Of a stretch of DNA of 13,454 nt, positions 5,812 to 13,447 are shown piece by piece. Below the pieces are notes generated by a model. The model searched no databases. It was not told the origin of the DNA and saw only the letters and a program-made list of their open reading frames with translations. How positions within the stretch are numbered: the stretch's first letter is position 1; each line of letters opens with the position of its first letter. A program made the translations under genes and the position numbers. The stretch comes from an uncultured Lysobacterales bacterium. GTDB lineage: Bacteria; Pseudomonadota; Gammaproteobacteria; Xanthomonadales; SZUA-36. Where the stretch lies: the NCBI GenBank assembly GCA_937974465.1, contig CALJWY010000160.1:1-13454 (forward strand), written 5' to 3'.

Positions 5812-7530
5812 TTATTTAAACGTCATCATGCTGTCGATAAGCAGTCCGTCACCAGTCAGTTTCATTTCGACACGTGAGCGTCCGAGCATGGCCTTGTATG
5901 ATTGTTCAAATGCTTCGGAAAACTCGTGTACGCCCGACGGATGGTCATCCATGTCAACACCCCATTTCTCAGCGACGCCAGACTGGATTTCAAGCTGTCT
6001 GGCCATGTCATAGGATATGGACAGGAATGTGCCATCCTGTTTTGGTTCTGCCGCCATGAAAGCGCCCAGGTCCGACGAGTGTTTTTCACCGACGGAGACG
6101 CCAATCGCCTGTTTGCCCATCAAGGCATGCACTTCAAGATCATCAACCTTGATATACATTAACTCGTTCGGGATTTTGACGGGCTCGGATTGGTTGGCCA
6201 GATCCAGGGCATCAAATCCGGGAATGAACATGCTTGCGGTTCCTATGAACATTTCAGGTTTGTCCACGTGAAGAGTCACCAGTCCTTCACCCATCGGTAA
6301 GCTTGAAGTCGGATCAAAATCATCCAGCCTGACGCGAGCGCCCAGCAGGTTGTTGACCATCGGCGGCATTGGGATATTGAGCTGGTTCACCAGTTCTGTG
6401 GCATTTTGATTGAGTTCCGACAGGTTTTGACATTCGAACGGTGCGGTGGTGACTGCCAGGGCTTGCTCAAGGACAAAGCTACGCAGCTTGCCAACCTTCA
6501 ATGCCAGCGCCGCTGAGAACAGGTAATCACCCTCTTCGGCAGCGGCTACATCAGAGACCAGTGCTGCCAGGTTTCCAGCCAGGGTGTTTTCGATCTCAAT
6601 CTCATAACGCATGCCAAATTCATTCGCTGTGAGCGCCGTTGTGCCAGCCGTCATTCTTGGCGCTTTCGCTACGATTGATTTGATCTCTTCGATACATACA
6701 GGTTCGAGGTCACCGGGACCAAAGTCCATTTCCTGACCAAGATAGCTATATGTCTGGCTATCAGTGTTCAACAGCTCGTCTGCCAGCTTTGAGAGATTCA
6801 GATAACCGGATCCGTAGGCTGTATAGCCTTTTTGCTTATTCATGATTGCCAGCGCATTGGTTGATGCCAGGCTCTGCGCAGGCATGTCTTGTCCAAGAAA
6901 GGCGGCCAGCAACTTGTCTTCGGCATTTACCGGGAAGACACTCATGGCCAGTTGTGTATCGAGGATAGCAATATAGACACCAACCGGCATATCACCCTCG
7001 GAGATACGCCAATAATTTGTGCCATTCAGATTCAATTCGGGGATTTCCCAGCCTGTTTTGGCCTGGATACGACCAATGGCTGCGCGCAGGGCCCCTGCAT
7101 CATTGATCCCGACACGAATGACGGGGAAAAGACCCGTGGCATAAAAGGCATGGTGTGCCTTCATGCTTATGCCAAGTTTTTCCAGGTTTGCAGTGTTCAG
7201 CTCGCCATCCAGTTCATCCAGGATTGCCGCGCCCAGTGTCGCACCCTCGTAATCTTCAAAGTTGCCGGCAGCGTAATCTGCCTGGAATTGCCTGATATGT
7301 TCCGACATCACTTCCAGGACTGGCTGGAAGCGGGTCAGGTAAGCATCGACCACGTCTTCGGGAGTGGATTCAAGCGCAGCAAATACATAAGTTGTATCCG
7401 CTGGCACATGGGCGAGGAGCGGGTTGGTGTTTGCTTTTACGCTGGTCGTAAGCTCGTCAGCATCCTTGTTGCAGGCGGTCATCAACATAAAAATGCCAGC
7501 TAAAAGTGCAATATTTCGGATTAGTTTCAT
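5812..7530 (-). CDS. Predicted lipoprotein of unknown function (572 aa)
   Basis: I do not recognise this protein with confidence. The N-terminus is a lipoprotein signal: MKLIR, a hydrophobic core, then a lipobox-like LMTAC with Cys20. Met at the -3 position is slightly off consensus. Asn rather than Asp follows the cysteine, which by the enterobacterial +2 rule suggests the outer membrane. The mature protein starts with a linker, then HVPADTTYVFAALES (41-55), which resembles the opening of DUF3352-like proteins; I treat that as a hint only. There are no further membrane segments and no visible catalytic motif. Cys279 and Cys367 are the only other cysteines and could form a disulfide. The start is supported by GGAG close upstream and by a good promoter. 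It is a single-gene unit convergent with the AMP nucleosidase gene. Confidence 0.85.
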   Translation of the reverse strand: MKLIRNIALLAGIFMLMTACNKDADELTTSVKANTNPLLAHVPADTTYVFAALESTPEDVVDAYLTRFQPVLEVMSEHIRQFQADYAAGNFEDYEGATLGAAILDELDGELNTANLEKLGISMKAHHAFYATGLFPVIRVGINDAGALRAAIGRIQAKTGWEIPELNLNGTNYWRISEGDMPVGVYIAILDTQLAMSVFPVNAEDKLLAAFLGQDMPAQSLASTNALAIMNKQKGYTAYGSGYLNLSKLADELLNTDSQTYSYLGQEMDFGPGDLEPVCIEEIKSIVAKAPRMTAGTTALTANEFGMRYEIEIENTLAGNLAALVSDVAAAEEGDYLFSAALALKVGKLRSFVLEQALAVTTAPFECQNLSELNQNATELVNQLNIPMPPMVNNLLGARVRLDDFDPTSSLPMGEGLVTLHVDKPEMFIGTASMFIPGFDALDLANQSEPVKIPNELMYIKVDDLEVHALMGKQAIGVSVGEKHSSDLGAFMAAEPKQDGTFLSISYDMARQLEIQSGVAEKWGVDMDDHPSGVHEFSEAFEQSYKAMLGRSRVEMKLTGDGLLIDSMMTFK

Positions 7531-7565
7531 CGTCTCCAGGTCCTATCTATCAGTTATGTGTAGGT

Positions 7566-7594
7566 GTTATACCACAGTACAACACTAAAGACAA
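7566..7594 (-). promoter_or_regulatory. Sigma-70-type promoter of the lipoprotein gene
   Basis: On the minus strand, TTGTCT (7589-7594) is followed after exactly 17 bases by TATAAC (7566-7571). The -10 box is preceded by TGG, an extended -10 element. The match is 4/6 and 5/6 to consensus. The likely transcript start is about 30 bases before the lipoprotein ATG at 7530. This is the clearest promoter in the window. Confidence 0.6.
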
Positions 7595-7640
7595 CCAAAT
7601 AATTTGAGAACTGGGCGATATCAAGGTTGTTAGAGAGGTA

Positions 7641-7667
7641 TAAAACCTGCCCGGATAGTGCTGCAGG
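7641..7667 (-). terminator. Weak candidate terminator after murU
   Basis: Just past the murU stop on the minus strand, CCTGC and GCAGG (plus-strand positions 7663-7667 and 7646-7650) can form a 5-bp stem with a 12-base loop, followed by TTTTA. The stem is short and the U-run has only four residues, so read-through into the lipoprotein gene is possible. The rest of the 140-base gap (7531-7670) holds only the lipoprotein promoter. Confidence 0.25.
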
Positions 7668-7670
7668 GAG

Positions 7671-8324
7671 TCAGCCGCCGCGAAGCGCCTCCAACCGTTC
7701 AAGCGTGCCTATATCGTGCCAGTCACCCTTGAAAATTTCGCCGGTTACTTTTTGCTCGCAGGCAGCGGCGCGCAGAAGCGGTACGATTGAAAATCGGCCG
7801 GCGGCCGTTTCCTTGAAAAAACGCGGGTGGTAAACACTGATGCCACTAAAGGTATGGCTGGGTGCTTCTTTACTGTTGATATAGCCGCCGAGTAAAGCGA
7901 AATCCCCTGCGGGATTGTGGGCAGGGTTTGGCACTAGCACGAGGTGCGCAAAATCGCACTTGATCGCCCTGAGGCGGGCCAGTGGATAGTCGCTGTAGAC
8001 ATCACCATTGATCACAGCAAAGGGTGCGTCACCCAACATGTGCATCGCCTGTTGGATTCCCCCGCCTGTATCCAGGGCGCCGGGGGGCTCAGGGGAATAA
8101 TGAATGTTCAGTCCCCAGGCGGAACCATCGCCCAGCGAATCCTGGATTATGTCGCCGAGATGGGCGAGGTTAATAACCACCTCGCGAAATCCCGCTGCAG
8201 CCAGTTTTTCAAGATGGTGTGCAATCAACGGGCGGCCATGGATCTGCAGCAGTGGCTTGGGTGTCGTATCGGTAAGTGGGCGTAGCCGTTCTCCACGGCC
8301 AGCGGCCAGTATCATGGCTCGCAT
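7671..8324 (-). CDS. murU: N-acetylmuramate alpha-1-phosphate uridylyltransferase
   Basis: Transfers UMP from UTP to MurNAc 1-phosphate, giving UDP-MurNAc in the peptidoglycan recycling route that bypasses MurA. The 217 residues match the P. putida enzyme (about 223). The sugar-nucleotidyltransferase signature is AMILAAGRGERLRPLTDTTP (3-22) followed by KPLL with Lys23. YSPEPPGALDTGGGI (76-90) forms the nucleotide/sugar site, and the metal-binding aspartate is Asp108 in VINGDVYSD (104-112). DWHDIGTLERL near the end (201-211) is typical of MurU-like enzymes. The related glucose-1-phosphate thymidylyl- and mannose-1-phosphate guanylyltransferases look similar, and it is the adjoining amgK that decides the call. 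The ATG at 8324 overlaps the amgK coding region by 13 bases. A second ATG at 8315 overlaps the amgK stop as ATGA, but known MurU proteins begin upstream of it. Confidence 0.92.
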   Translation of the reverse strand: MRAMILAAGRGERLRPLTDTTPKPLLQIHGRPLIAHHLEKLAAAGFREVVINLAHLGDIIQDSLGDGSAWGLNIHYSPEPPGALDTGGGIQQAMHMLGDAPFAVINGDVYSDYPLARLRAIKCDFAHLVLVPNPAHNPAGDFALLGGYINSKEAPSHTFSGISVYHPRFFKETAAGRFSIVPLLRAAACEQKVTGEIFKGDWHDIGTLERLEALRGG

Positions 8325-9301
8325 GCGGATTGCTCCATAAATTTCAGCATGTCTGAGAATTCGGGGTAGAGCCCAAGAGTGCTCGTGACATACTGATAAA
8401 ACCGGGGGATTAACTCCAGGTAGCCATCCTTGCCATCCCGGTAATGTAACCTGGCAAAGATTCCAATAATTTTGATATTACGTTGTAAGCCCATCAGGTC
8501 GCAGTCACGCAGCCACTGCTGTGGATCAATGTCCAACTCAAGTTCACGTCTGAAATCCTCTATCCACGCTTCGATCCGGTTTCTTGGCCAAGGGATATAA
8601 CGATCCCAGACCAGGGAAATGAAATCGTAACTCAAAGGCCCCCTGACCGCGTCCTGGAAATCAATGATGCCGATTCGGTCGTCCCGTGTTTTAAGCAGGT
8701 TACAGGAGTGAAAATCGCGGTGCACGAAACCCTGTGGCTGGGCTCGGGCCGATTCAATTACCCGTTGGCAAAAATCTTTCCAAATCGAATCAAACTGTTC
8801 GTGGACGGCCTGTTTTCGATGATGACCCAGGTACCAGTCTGGAAACAGGTTCATTTCCGTTTGCAGTTTCCGGGTATCAAACTCCGGCAGTTGATCGGTT
8901 TCCACCTTCAGCGCCAGGTCTTTCAGCAAGCTGAACATGGCCGGGAAATGATCATCTGCATTCTGAACACTCAATTGCTCGCGGTACAGGTCATCTCCCA
9001 GGTCCTCAATCAGGATAAAACCGTTATGGGTATCTGCTGCAAATATTTCAGGCGCATACAGACCGGCTGAGCGCAATCTGCCGGCGATGTCGAGGAAAGG
9101 CCTGATGTCTTCTTTTGGGGGTGGGGCATCCATCAGTATCTTCGGCGCGCCATCAATCCATAGCCTGAAATAGCGTCGAAAGCTGGCATCACCCGCGACA
9201 CTGTGACTCTCAGATGGCCGGGCGTATCCCTGTTGCTCCAGCCAACTGAATGCCTGGCGGAGACGCGAATCCTGTGTATCTGCTGTACCACTTAAGTCCA
9301 T
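8312..9301 (-). CDS. amgK: N-acetylmuramate/N-acetylglucosamine kinase (anomeric)
   Basis: Phosphorylates the anomeric hydroxyl of MurNAc (and GlcNAc) with ATP, supplying MurU. It has the aminoglycoside-phosphotransferase fold: the nucleotide-binding N-lobe carries GDASFRRYFR (37-46) and PKILMDAPPP (53-62), then FILIEDLGDDLY; the catalytic loop is FVHRDFHSCNLL (192-203) with Asp196 and Asn201; and the metal-binding motif is IIDFQDA (212-218) with Asp214. I start at the ATG at 9301 (329 residues) because AmgK proteins have about 40-45 residues before the DASFRRYFR motif. The frame stays open to an ATG at 9343, which would add 14 residues, and neither start has a clear Shine-Dalgarno sequence. 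It is first in the amgK-murU unit and divergent from the suf regulator, with which it shares a control region. Confidence 0.92.
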   Translation of the reverse strand: MDLSGTADTQDSRLRQAFSWLEQQGYARPSESHSVAGDASFRRYFRLWIDGAPKILMDAPPPKEDIRPFLDIAGRLRSAGLYAPEIFAADTHNGFILIEDLGDDLYREQLSVQNADDHFPAMFSLLKDLALKVETDQLPEFDTRKLQTEMNLFPDWYLGHHRKQAVHEQFDSIWKDFCQRVIESARAQPQGFVHRDFHSCNLLKTRDDRIGIIDFQDAVRGPLSYDFISLVWDRYIPWPRNRIEAWIEDFRRELELDIDPQQWLRDCDLMGLQRNIKIIGIFARLHYRDGKDGYLELIPRFYQYVTSTLGLYPEFSDMLKFMEQSACEP

Positions 9302-9363
9302 GCAGGGGATTCTGCCGGAAAGCGCTCCGGGATGAAATGCCATTTGAGGGGTTTTTAATGTGG

Positions 9364-9381
9364 ACCAATATGGTACTATAT
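9364..9381. promoter_or_regulatory. Candidate operator: overlapping inverted repeats between amgK and the suf regulator
   Basis: Two inverted repeats overlap here: ACCA-ATA-TGGT (9364-9374) and the near-perfect 14-mer ATATGGTACTATAT (9368-9381), which has one non-pairing position per arm. The 14-mer covers the predicted -10 box of amgK and lies 43 bases before the regulator's start codon. Dimeric Rrf2 repressors bind palindromes and often repress their own operon, so this is a plausible site. I cannot match it to the known IscR type 1 or type 2 consensus. Confidence 0.35.
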
Positions 9382-9403
9382 GATTTCGAGTATTTATTTT
9401 TAA
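9375..9403 (-). promoter_or_regulatory. Candidate amgK-murU promoter
   Basis: On the minus strand, TTAAAA (9398-9403), 17 bases, then TATAGT (9375-9380) match 4/6 and 5/6 to sigma-70 consensus. The predicted transcript start, near 9368, lies upstream of both possible amgK starts (9343 and 9301). The -10 box lies inside a palindrome. Confidence 0.45.
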
Positions 9404-9423
9404 GCAGTTCAGCGCAAACCAAT

Positions 9424-9870
9424 ATGCTTCGAATTAGCAAAATGACGGATTATGCCATCATGGTGATGGTTGAATTGAGTACCTGCCGTGGTGAGGTTCT
9501 CAGTGCGCAAGCGCTGGCGGATCGTTCGCACCTGGAGCTTCCAACTGTCAGCAAGGTGCTGAAGTTACTGGTAAAGATGGGTCTTGTGGATTCTTACCGA
9601 GGTGCTTCCGGCGGCTACAGCCTGGAACGGCAGGCCCACGACATCAGTGTTGCTGAAATTATTGCTGCGATTGAAGGCCCCATCGCAATGACGGAGTGCA
9701 GTGTGGAAGAGGGGTTGTGTGCGCAGGAGGCCGTATGTGGCCTGCGCGGTAATTGGCAGCGAATCAGTATCGCAGTTGCAAAGGCGATGGAAGGCGTGTC
9801 ACTGGCAGAAATGGCCCAGCCCGTTAAACCGGCACATGCACCCTTACACATAACCACGCTGACGACATAA
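9424..9870 (+). CDS. Rrf2-family SUF operon regulator (IscR/SufR-like)
   Basis: Transcription factor of the IscR/Rrf2 family, of the subgroup found at the head of suf operons. It probably senses Fe-S status and represses sufBCD. The 148-residue product opens with MLRISKMTDYAIMVM, the typical start of this subgroup. The winged helix-turn-helix spans about residues 25-66 (LSAQALADRSHLELPTVSKV to YRGASGGYSL). Cluster-ligand cysteines are Cys92, Cys99 and Cys105, spaced C-X6-C-X5-C; E. coli IscR has C-X5-C-X5-C. The ATG at 9424 is chosen for this N-terminus. Upstream in-frame ATGs at 9358 and 9370 would add 22 or 18 residues unlike the family. There is no good Shine-Dalgarno sequence, so expression may be low. 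sufB follows after 14 bases. It could be annotated sufR or iscR; I leave the symbol blank because those names cover several distinct regulators. Confidence 0.9.
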   Translation: MLRISKMTDYAIMVMVELSTCRGEVLSAQALADRSHLELPTVSKVLKLLVKMGLVDSYRGASGGYSLERQAHDISVAEIIAAIEGPIAMTECSVEEGLCAQEAVCGLRGNWQRISIAVAKAMEGVSLAEMAQPVKPAHAPLHITTLTT

Positions 9871-9884
9871 ACAGGAATAAAGGA

Positions 9885-11333
9885 ATGAGCGGCGAATCAT
9901 CAACAATCGACGGCCTGGTGGAACAAAAGTACCAGCACGGCTTTGTTACGGACATCGAATCGGACACCTTGCCACCTGGCTTATCAGAGGACGTCATCCG
10001 CGCAATATCAAAGCGTAAAGATGAGCCGGAATGGCTGCTTGAGTGGCGCCTGAAAGCCTATGCCAGTTGGCTTGAAATGGAACAGCCGGACTGGGCTCAT
10101 TTGAAAATTGATCCCATTGACTTCCAGGCGATTTCCTATTTTTCAGCACCAAAATCGGATAAGGACCGGCCCCAGAGCCTGGATGACGTTGATCCAAAAC
10201 TTCTTGAAACATATGACAAGCTGGGTGTACCCCTGCATGAACGTGCCCGGTTGGCCGGAGTGGCGGTCGATGCAGTATTTGACTCGGTCTCAGTTGGCAC
10301 CACGTTCAAGGCAGAACTGCAGAAAGCCGGTGTGATTTTCTGTTCATTCTCCGAGGCGGTAAAGGACCACCCGGAGCTGGTTCAGAAATACCTGGGTTCC
10401 GTGGTGCCGCAGCGCGACAATTATTTTGCCGCCTTAAACTGTGCGGTTTTCACTGATGGCAGTTTTGTCTTTATACCAAAGGGTGTTCGCTGCCCGATGG
10501 AACTGTCGACCTATTTCCGGATTAACGCAGCGGAAACCGGGCAATTTGAACGGACCCTGATCGTGGCGGAAGAGGGCAGTCATGTCAGCTACCTGGAAGG
10601 GTGTACGGCACCCATGCGGGACGAAAATCAACTCCATGCGGCGGTCGTAGAACTGATCGCCCTGGATGATGCGAATATCAAGTATTCAACCGTACAGAAC
10701 TGGTATCCAGGCGACGAGAACGGCGTGGGCGGTATCTATAACTTTGTTACCAAGCGGGGGGATTGCCGGGGCCCGCGCTCCCGGATTTCATGGACCCAGG
10801 TAGAAACCGGTTCTGCCATTACCTGGAAATATCCAAGCTGCATTCTGCGTGGTGACGATTCCGTGGGTGAGTTCTACTCGGTGGCCCTGACCAGTAATTA
10901 TCAACAGGCTGATACCGGCACCAAGATGATTCATATCGGCCGTAATACACGCAGCAAGATCATTTCAAAAGGCATTTCGGCCATGCAGGGGCAAAATGCG
11001 TACCGTGGCCTGGTAAGGGTGACGCCGCGGGCTGAAAACGCGCGTAACTATACACAGTGTGATTCCATGTTGATCGGCAAGAAATGCGGAGCACACACAT
11101 TCCCCTATATCGAGGTGCGCAATCCAACCGCCAAGGTTGAGCACGAGGCGACAACCTCGAGAATCGGTGAGGACCAGCTGTTTTATTGTTTGCAGCGCGG
11201 TATTTCCGAGGAAGATGCCGTCTCCATGATCGTTGACGGTTTCTGCAAACAGGTATTCAAAGAATTGCCGATGGAATTCGCGGTTGAAGCCAAGGCCTTG
11301 CTCGAAGTGAGTCTTGAAGGCGCCGTGGGTTAA
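9885..11333 (+). CDS. sufB: Fe-S cluster scaffold complex subunit SufB
   Basis: Core scaffold subunit of the SufBC2D complex, which receives persulfide sulfur from SufS/SufE and builds iron-sulfur clusters in the cytosol under oxidative stress or iron limitation. The 482 residues match the family (E. coli 495). Conserved stretches include KYLGSVVPQRDNYFAALN, FVFIPKGVRCPMELSTYFRI (195-214), YLEGCTAPM, YNFVTKRGDCRG and TWKYPSCILRGDDSVGEFYSVA. The essential cysteine is Cys392 in YTQCDSMLIG (equivalent to Cys405 in E. coli), and Glu421 in KVEHEATTSRIGEDQLFY (417-434) matches the conserved Glu434. AGGA at 9873-9876 is a good ribosome-binding site eight bases from the ATG. It is the second gene of the regulator-sufBCD operon; sufC follows after 27 bases. 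Confidence 0.98.
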   Translation: MSGESSTIDGLVEQKYQHGFVTDIESDTLPPGLSEDVIRAISKRKDEPEWLLEWRLKAYASWLEMEQPDWAHLKIDPIDFQAISYFSAPKSDKDRPQSLDDVDPKLLETYDKLGVPLHERARLAGVAVDAVFDSVSVGTTFKAELQKAGVIFCSFSEAVKDHPELVQKYLGSVVPQRDNYFAALNCAVFTDGSFVFIPKGVRCPMELSTYFRINAAETGQFERTLIVAEEGSHVSYLEGCTAPMRDENQLHAAVVELIALDDANIKYSTVQNWYPGDENGVGGIYNFVTKRGDCRGPRSRISWTQVETGSAITWKYPSCILRGDDSVGEFYSVALTSNYQQADTGTKMIHIGRNTRSKIISKGISAMQGQNAYRGLVRVTPRAENARNYTQCDSMLIGKKCGAHTFPYIEVRNPTAKVEHEATTSRIGEDQLFYCLQRGISEEDAVSMIVDGFCKQVFKELPMEFAVEAKALLEVSLEGAVG

Positions 11334-11360
11334 TCAATTTATTCAGAAAGGTATGACGAG

Positions 11361-12152
11361 ATGTTAAAGATCACAAACCTGCATGCAAATGTTGCAGGGA
11401 AACCAATTTTGAAGGGCTTGAACCTGGACTTAAAGGCCGGCGAAATTCACGCCATCATGGGCCCCAATGGCGCTGGAAAGAGTACGCTCGGTAATGTGCT
11501 GGCGGGACGTGAAGGTTACGAGGTCACCGCGGGTGAAGTGCTGTTCAATGGCAAGAACCTGCTTGAAATGGAACCCGAAGAACGTGCCTGTGAAGGTGTA
11601 TTCCTGGCCTTTCAGTACCCGGTGGAGATTCCGGGCGTCAACAACACCTATTTTCTGCGTGCCGCACTGAATGCGCAGCGCAAGTACCGCGGCGAAGCGG
11701 AACTGGATTCGGCCGGCTTTTTACGGCTGGTTCGCGAAAAGCTGGAAATCCTCCACATTGGTGATGGACTGCTGCACCGCGCGGTCAATGAAGGCTTTTC
11801 AGGTGGCGAGAAGAAACGCAATGAAATTTTCCAGATGGCGGTGCTCGAGCCGACACTGGCCATCCTTGACGAGACTGATTCCGGCCTGGATATCGATGCC
11901 CTTAAAACTGTTGCCGAAGGTGTCAATCGTTTGCGCTCTGAAGACCGCGGCATGATTGTTGTGACTCATTATCAGCGATTGCTGGAATACATCGTGCCTG
12001 ACAAGGTCCATGTGCTGGCAGACGGTCAGCTGGTAGCGACTGGTGGGGCCGATCTGGCACTGAAACTGGAAGAACAGGGCTATGCCTGGCTGGATGACGG
12101 CGGCATTGCCTCGCTGGATTCCAACAACGCAGAACAGACCTTAAGTCCATGA
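11361..12152 (+). CDS. sufC: Fe-S cluster assembly ATPase SufC
   Basis: ABC-type ATPase of the SufBC2D complex; ATP-driven dimerisation reshapes the SufB-SufD interface for cluster assembly. It is soluble, with no transport role. All ABC motifs are present: Walker A GPNGAGKST (34-42), Q-loop Gln85 in FLAFQYPVEIPGV, signature FSGGEKKRNE (146-155), Walker B LAILDE (167-172) followed by the D-loop TDSGLD, and H-loop His203 in VVTHYQRLL. The 263 residues exceed E. coli SufC (248) through a C-terminal tail after YAWLDD. An AAAGG about ten bases upstream can serve as the ribosome-binding site. The stop overlaps the sufD start as ATGA. Confidence 0.98.
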   Translation: MLKITNLHANVAGKPILKGLNLDLKAGEIHAIMGPNGAGKSTLGNVLAGREGYEVTAGEVLFNGKNLLEMEPEERACEGVFLAFQYPVEIPGVNNTYFLRAALNAQRKYRGEAELDSAGFLRLVREKLEILHIGDGLLHRAVNEGFSGGEKKRNEIFQMAVLEPTLAILDETDSGLDIDALKTVAEGVNRLRSEDRGMIVVTHYQRLLEYIVPDKVHVLADGQLVATGGADLALKLEEQGYAWLDDGGIASLDSNNAEQTLSP

Positions 12153-13444
12153 GCGAATTATCAACACAATTGGCGCAAAGCCTGCCGCCGGATGCAGGCA
12201 GCGGCCCCGCATGGGTCAGGGCTTTACGTAAATCCGGCGCCGAACAATTCCGCAGGCATGGCCTGCCAGGCCGCAAGGACGAAGCCTGGAAATACACCCG
12301 CCTGGGGCGGCTTGACAAGCGCGAACTGCTGCTACACGCGGACCTTCAGGCACCAGCCAGTTCATCATCACATCCGGAATCACTGGTGGATGCGGGTGTA
12401 CAAGTGAAAATGCTTGATGGGCAAGTAGCTGCTATTGCCGGCGCGTTGCCGGAAGGCCTGCGTATCTTGTCCCTGGATGACGCCATGGAACAGGGTATTG
12501 AAGGCTTGCAGACCCTGCTTGAATCACTTTCGGAAGGACAGACGGGCGGAAGTTCAGCATCCGGCTTTTCAGCCTTGAATACTGCCACCTTGCGCACCGG
12601 TGTCGTGATCCATGTGGCCGCTGGAGTCGATGGCGGCAGAGTGTTGCTGAACTGGGCAGCTTTGGCTCATGAAAAGCCATTACTGATCAATTCCCGCGTT
12701 TGCCTGGTGGTGCAAAAGGGCGCAAAACTGGAGTTGATTGAACAATTTGAAAGCCCGCATGCAAACACTAGCAATATCGTCGTTCAGGCCGCCTTGCAGG
12801 AAGAAGCCGGCTTGCAACATGTTCGGTTTCAACAGGAGTCGGAAGAAACCGTCCTGATTACGCGTACGGAAATGGCGCAGCAAGCCAGCAGTCAATATGA
12901 CTATTATGGCTTTGATCTGGGCGGCGGGTTGGTACGTCATGATTTGCATGCATCCCTGCTGGGTGCGGACGCACGCACCGCAATTAACGGGGCCTATCTC
13001 TTGGATGGTCATCGTCATGTCGACAACCAGGCAAGGGTTGACCACATTGCCCCGGCCTGTCTCAGTGAACAGTATTTCCGCGGTGTTGCCGGAGGCAATG
13101 GCAGGGCGGTATTCAATACAGCGGTTCGGGTACATCCCGGCGCTGACGAATCCGAAGCCAGGCAATCCAATGCCAATATCCTGTTATCAGCAAGGGCCGA
13201 AGTTGACACCAAGCCGGAGCTTGAGATCTACGCCGACGAGGTGGTTGCCAGTCATGGTGCAACCGTGGGGCAGTTGGATGAACAGGCGGTTTTCTACTTA
13301 CGCAGTCGCGGATTGAGCGAACAGGATGCCAGGCAATTGCTGACCACTGCATTTTGCCGTTCGGTCAGTGATAAGTTGAGTGATCCGGCTCTCGGTGAGT
13401 TGATTTCTCAACGCATGATGGATGTCATGCCGCAGGCCAGTTAA
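12149..13444 (+). CDS. sufD: Fe-S cluster assembly protein SufD
   Basis: Partner of SufB in the SufBC2D scaffold, needed for iron acquisition and cluster formation at the SufB-SufD interface. The 431 residues match E. coli SufD (423). The helical N-terminal region holds the typical FRRHGLPGRKDEAWKYTRLGRL segment (residues 34-55). A beta-helix core follows, and the C-terminus carries EIYADEVVASHGATVGQLDE (359-378), where His369 corresponds to the functional His360 of E. coli, and then YLRSRGLSEQDARQLL. Sequence is much less conserved than SufB, as usual. The segment after EQYFRGVAGGNGRAVFN reads TAVRVHPGADESEARQ; I recall GKIVVHPDAQKTDA there in most members, so this is somewhat divergent but intact. 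ATGA overlap with sufC implies translational coupling. The frame is complete and ends ten bases before the window edge. Confidence 0.96.
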   Translation: MSELSTQLAQSLPPDAGSGPAWVRALRKSGAEQFRRHGLPGRKDEAWKYTRLGRLDKRELLLHADLQAPASSSSHPESLVDAGVQVKMLDGQVAAIAGALPEGLRILSLDDAMEQGIEGLQTLLESLSEGQTGGSSASGFSALNTATLRTGVVIHVAAGVDGGRVLLNWAALAHEKPLLINSRVCLVVQKGAKLELIEQFESPHANTSNIVVQAALQEEAGLQHVRFQQESEETVLITRTEMAQQASSQYDYYGFDLGGGLVRHDLHASLLGADARTAINGAYLLDGHRHVDNQARVDHIAPACLSEQYFRGVAGGNGRAVFNTAVRVHPGADESEARQSNANILLSARAEVDTKPELEIYADEVVASHGATVGQLDEQAVFYLRSRGLSEQDARQLLTTAFCRSVSDKLSDPALGELISQRMMDVMPQAS

Positions 13445-13447
13445 GCG

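Noticed and set aside
6889..7503. A 204-codon plus-strand open frame opposite the lipoprotein gene
   Set aside because: The minus-strand frame has a lipoprotein signal, a promoter and a ribosome-binding site; this frame has none and looks like a shadow.
9426..9870. C-X6-C-X5-C cysteine spacing in the suf regulator, different from E. coli IscR
   Set aside because: I recall the same spacing in other regulators at the head of suf operons, so it is probably normal for the subgroup rather than novel.
12680..13165. A 161-codon minus-strand open frame inside sufD
   Set aside because: sufD is intact and certain across this stretch; the antisense frame shows no family motif.
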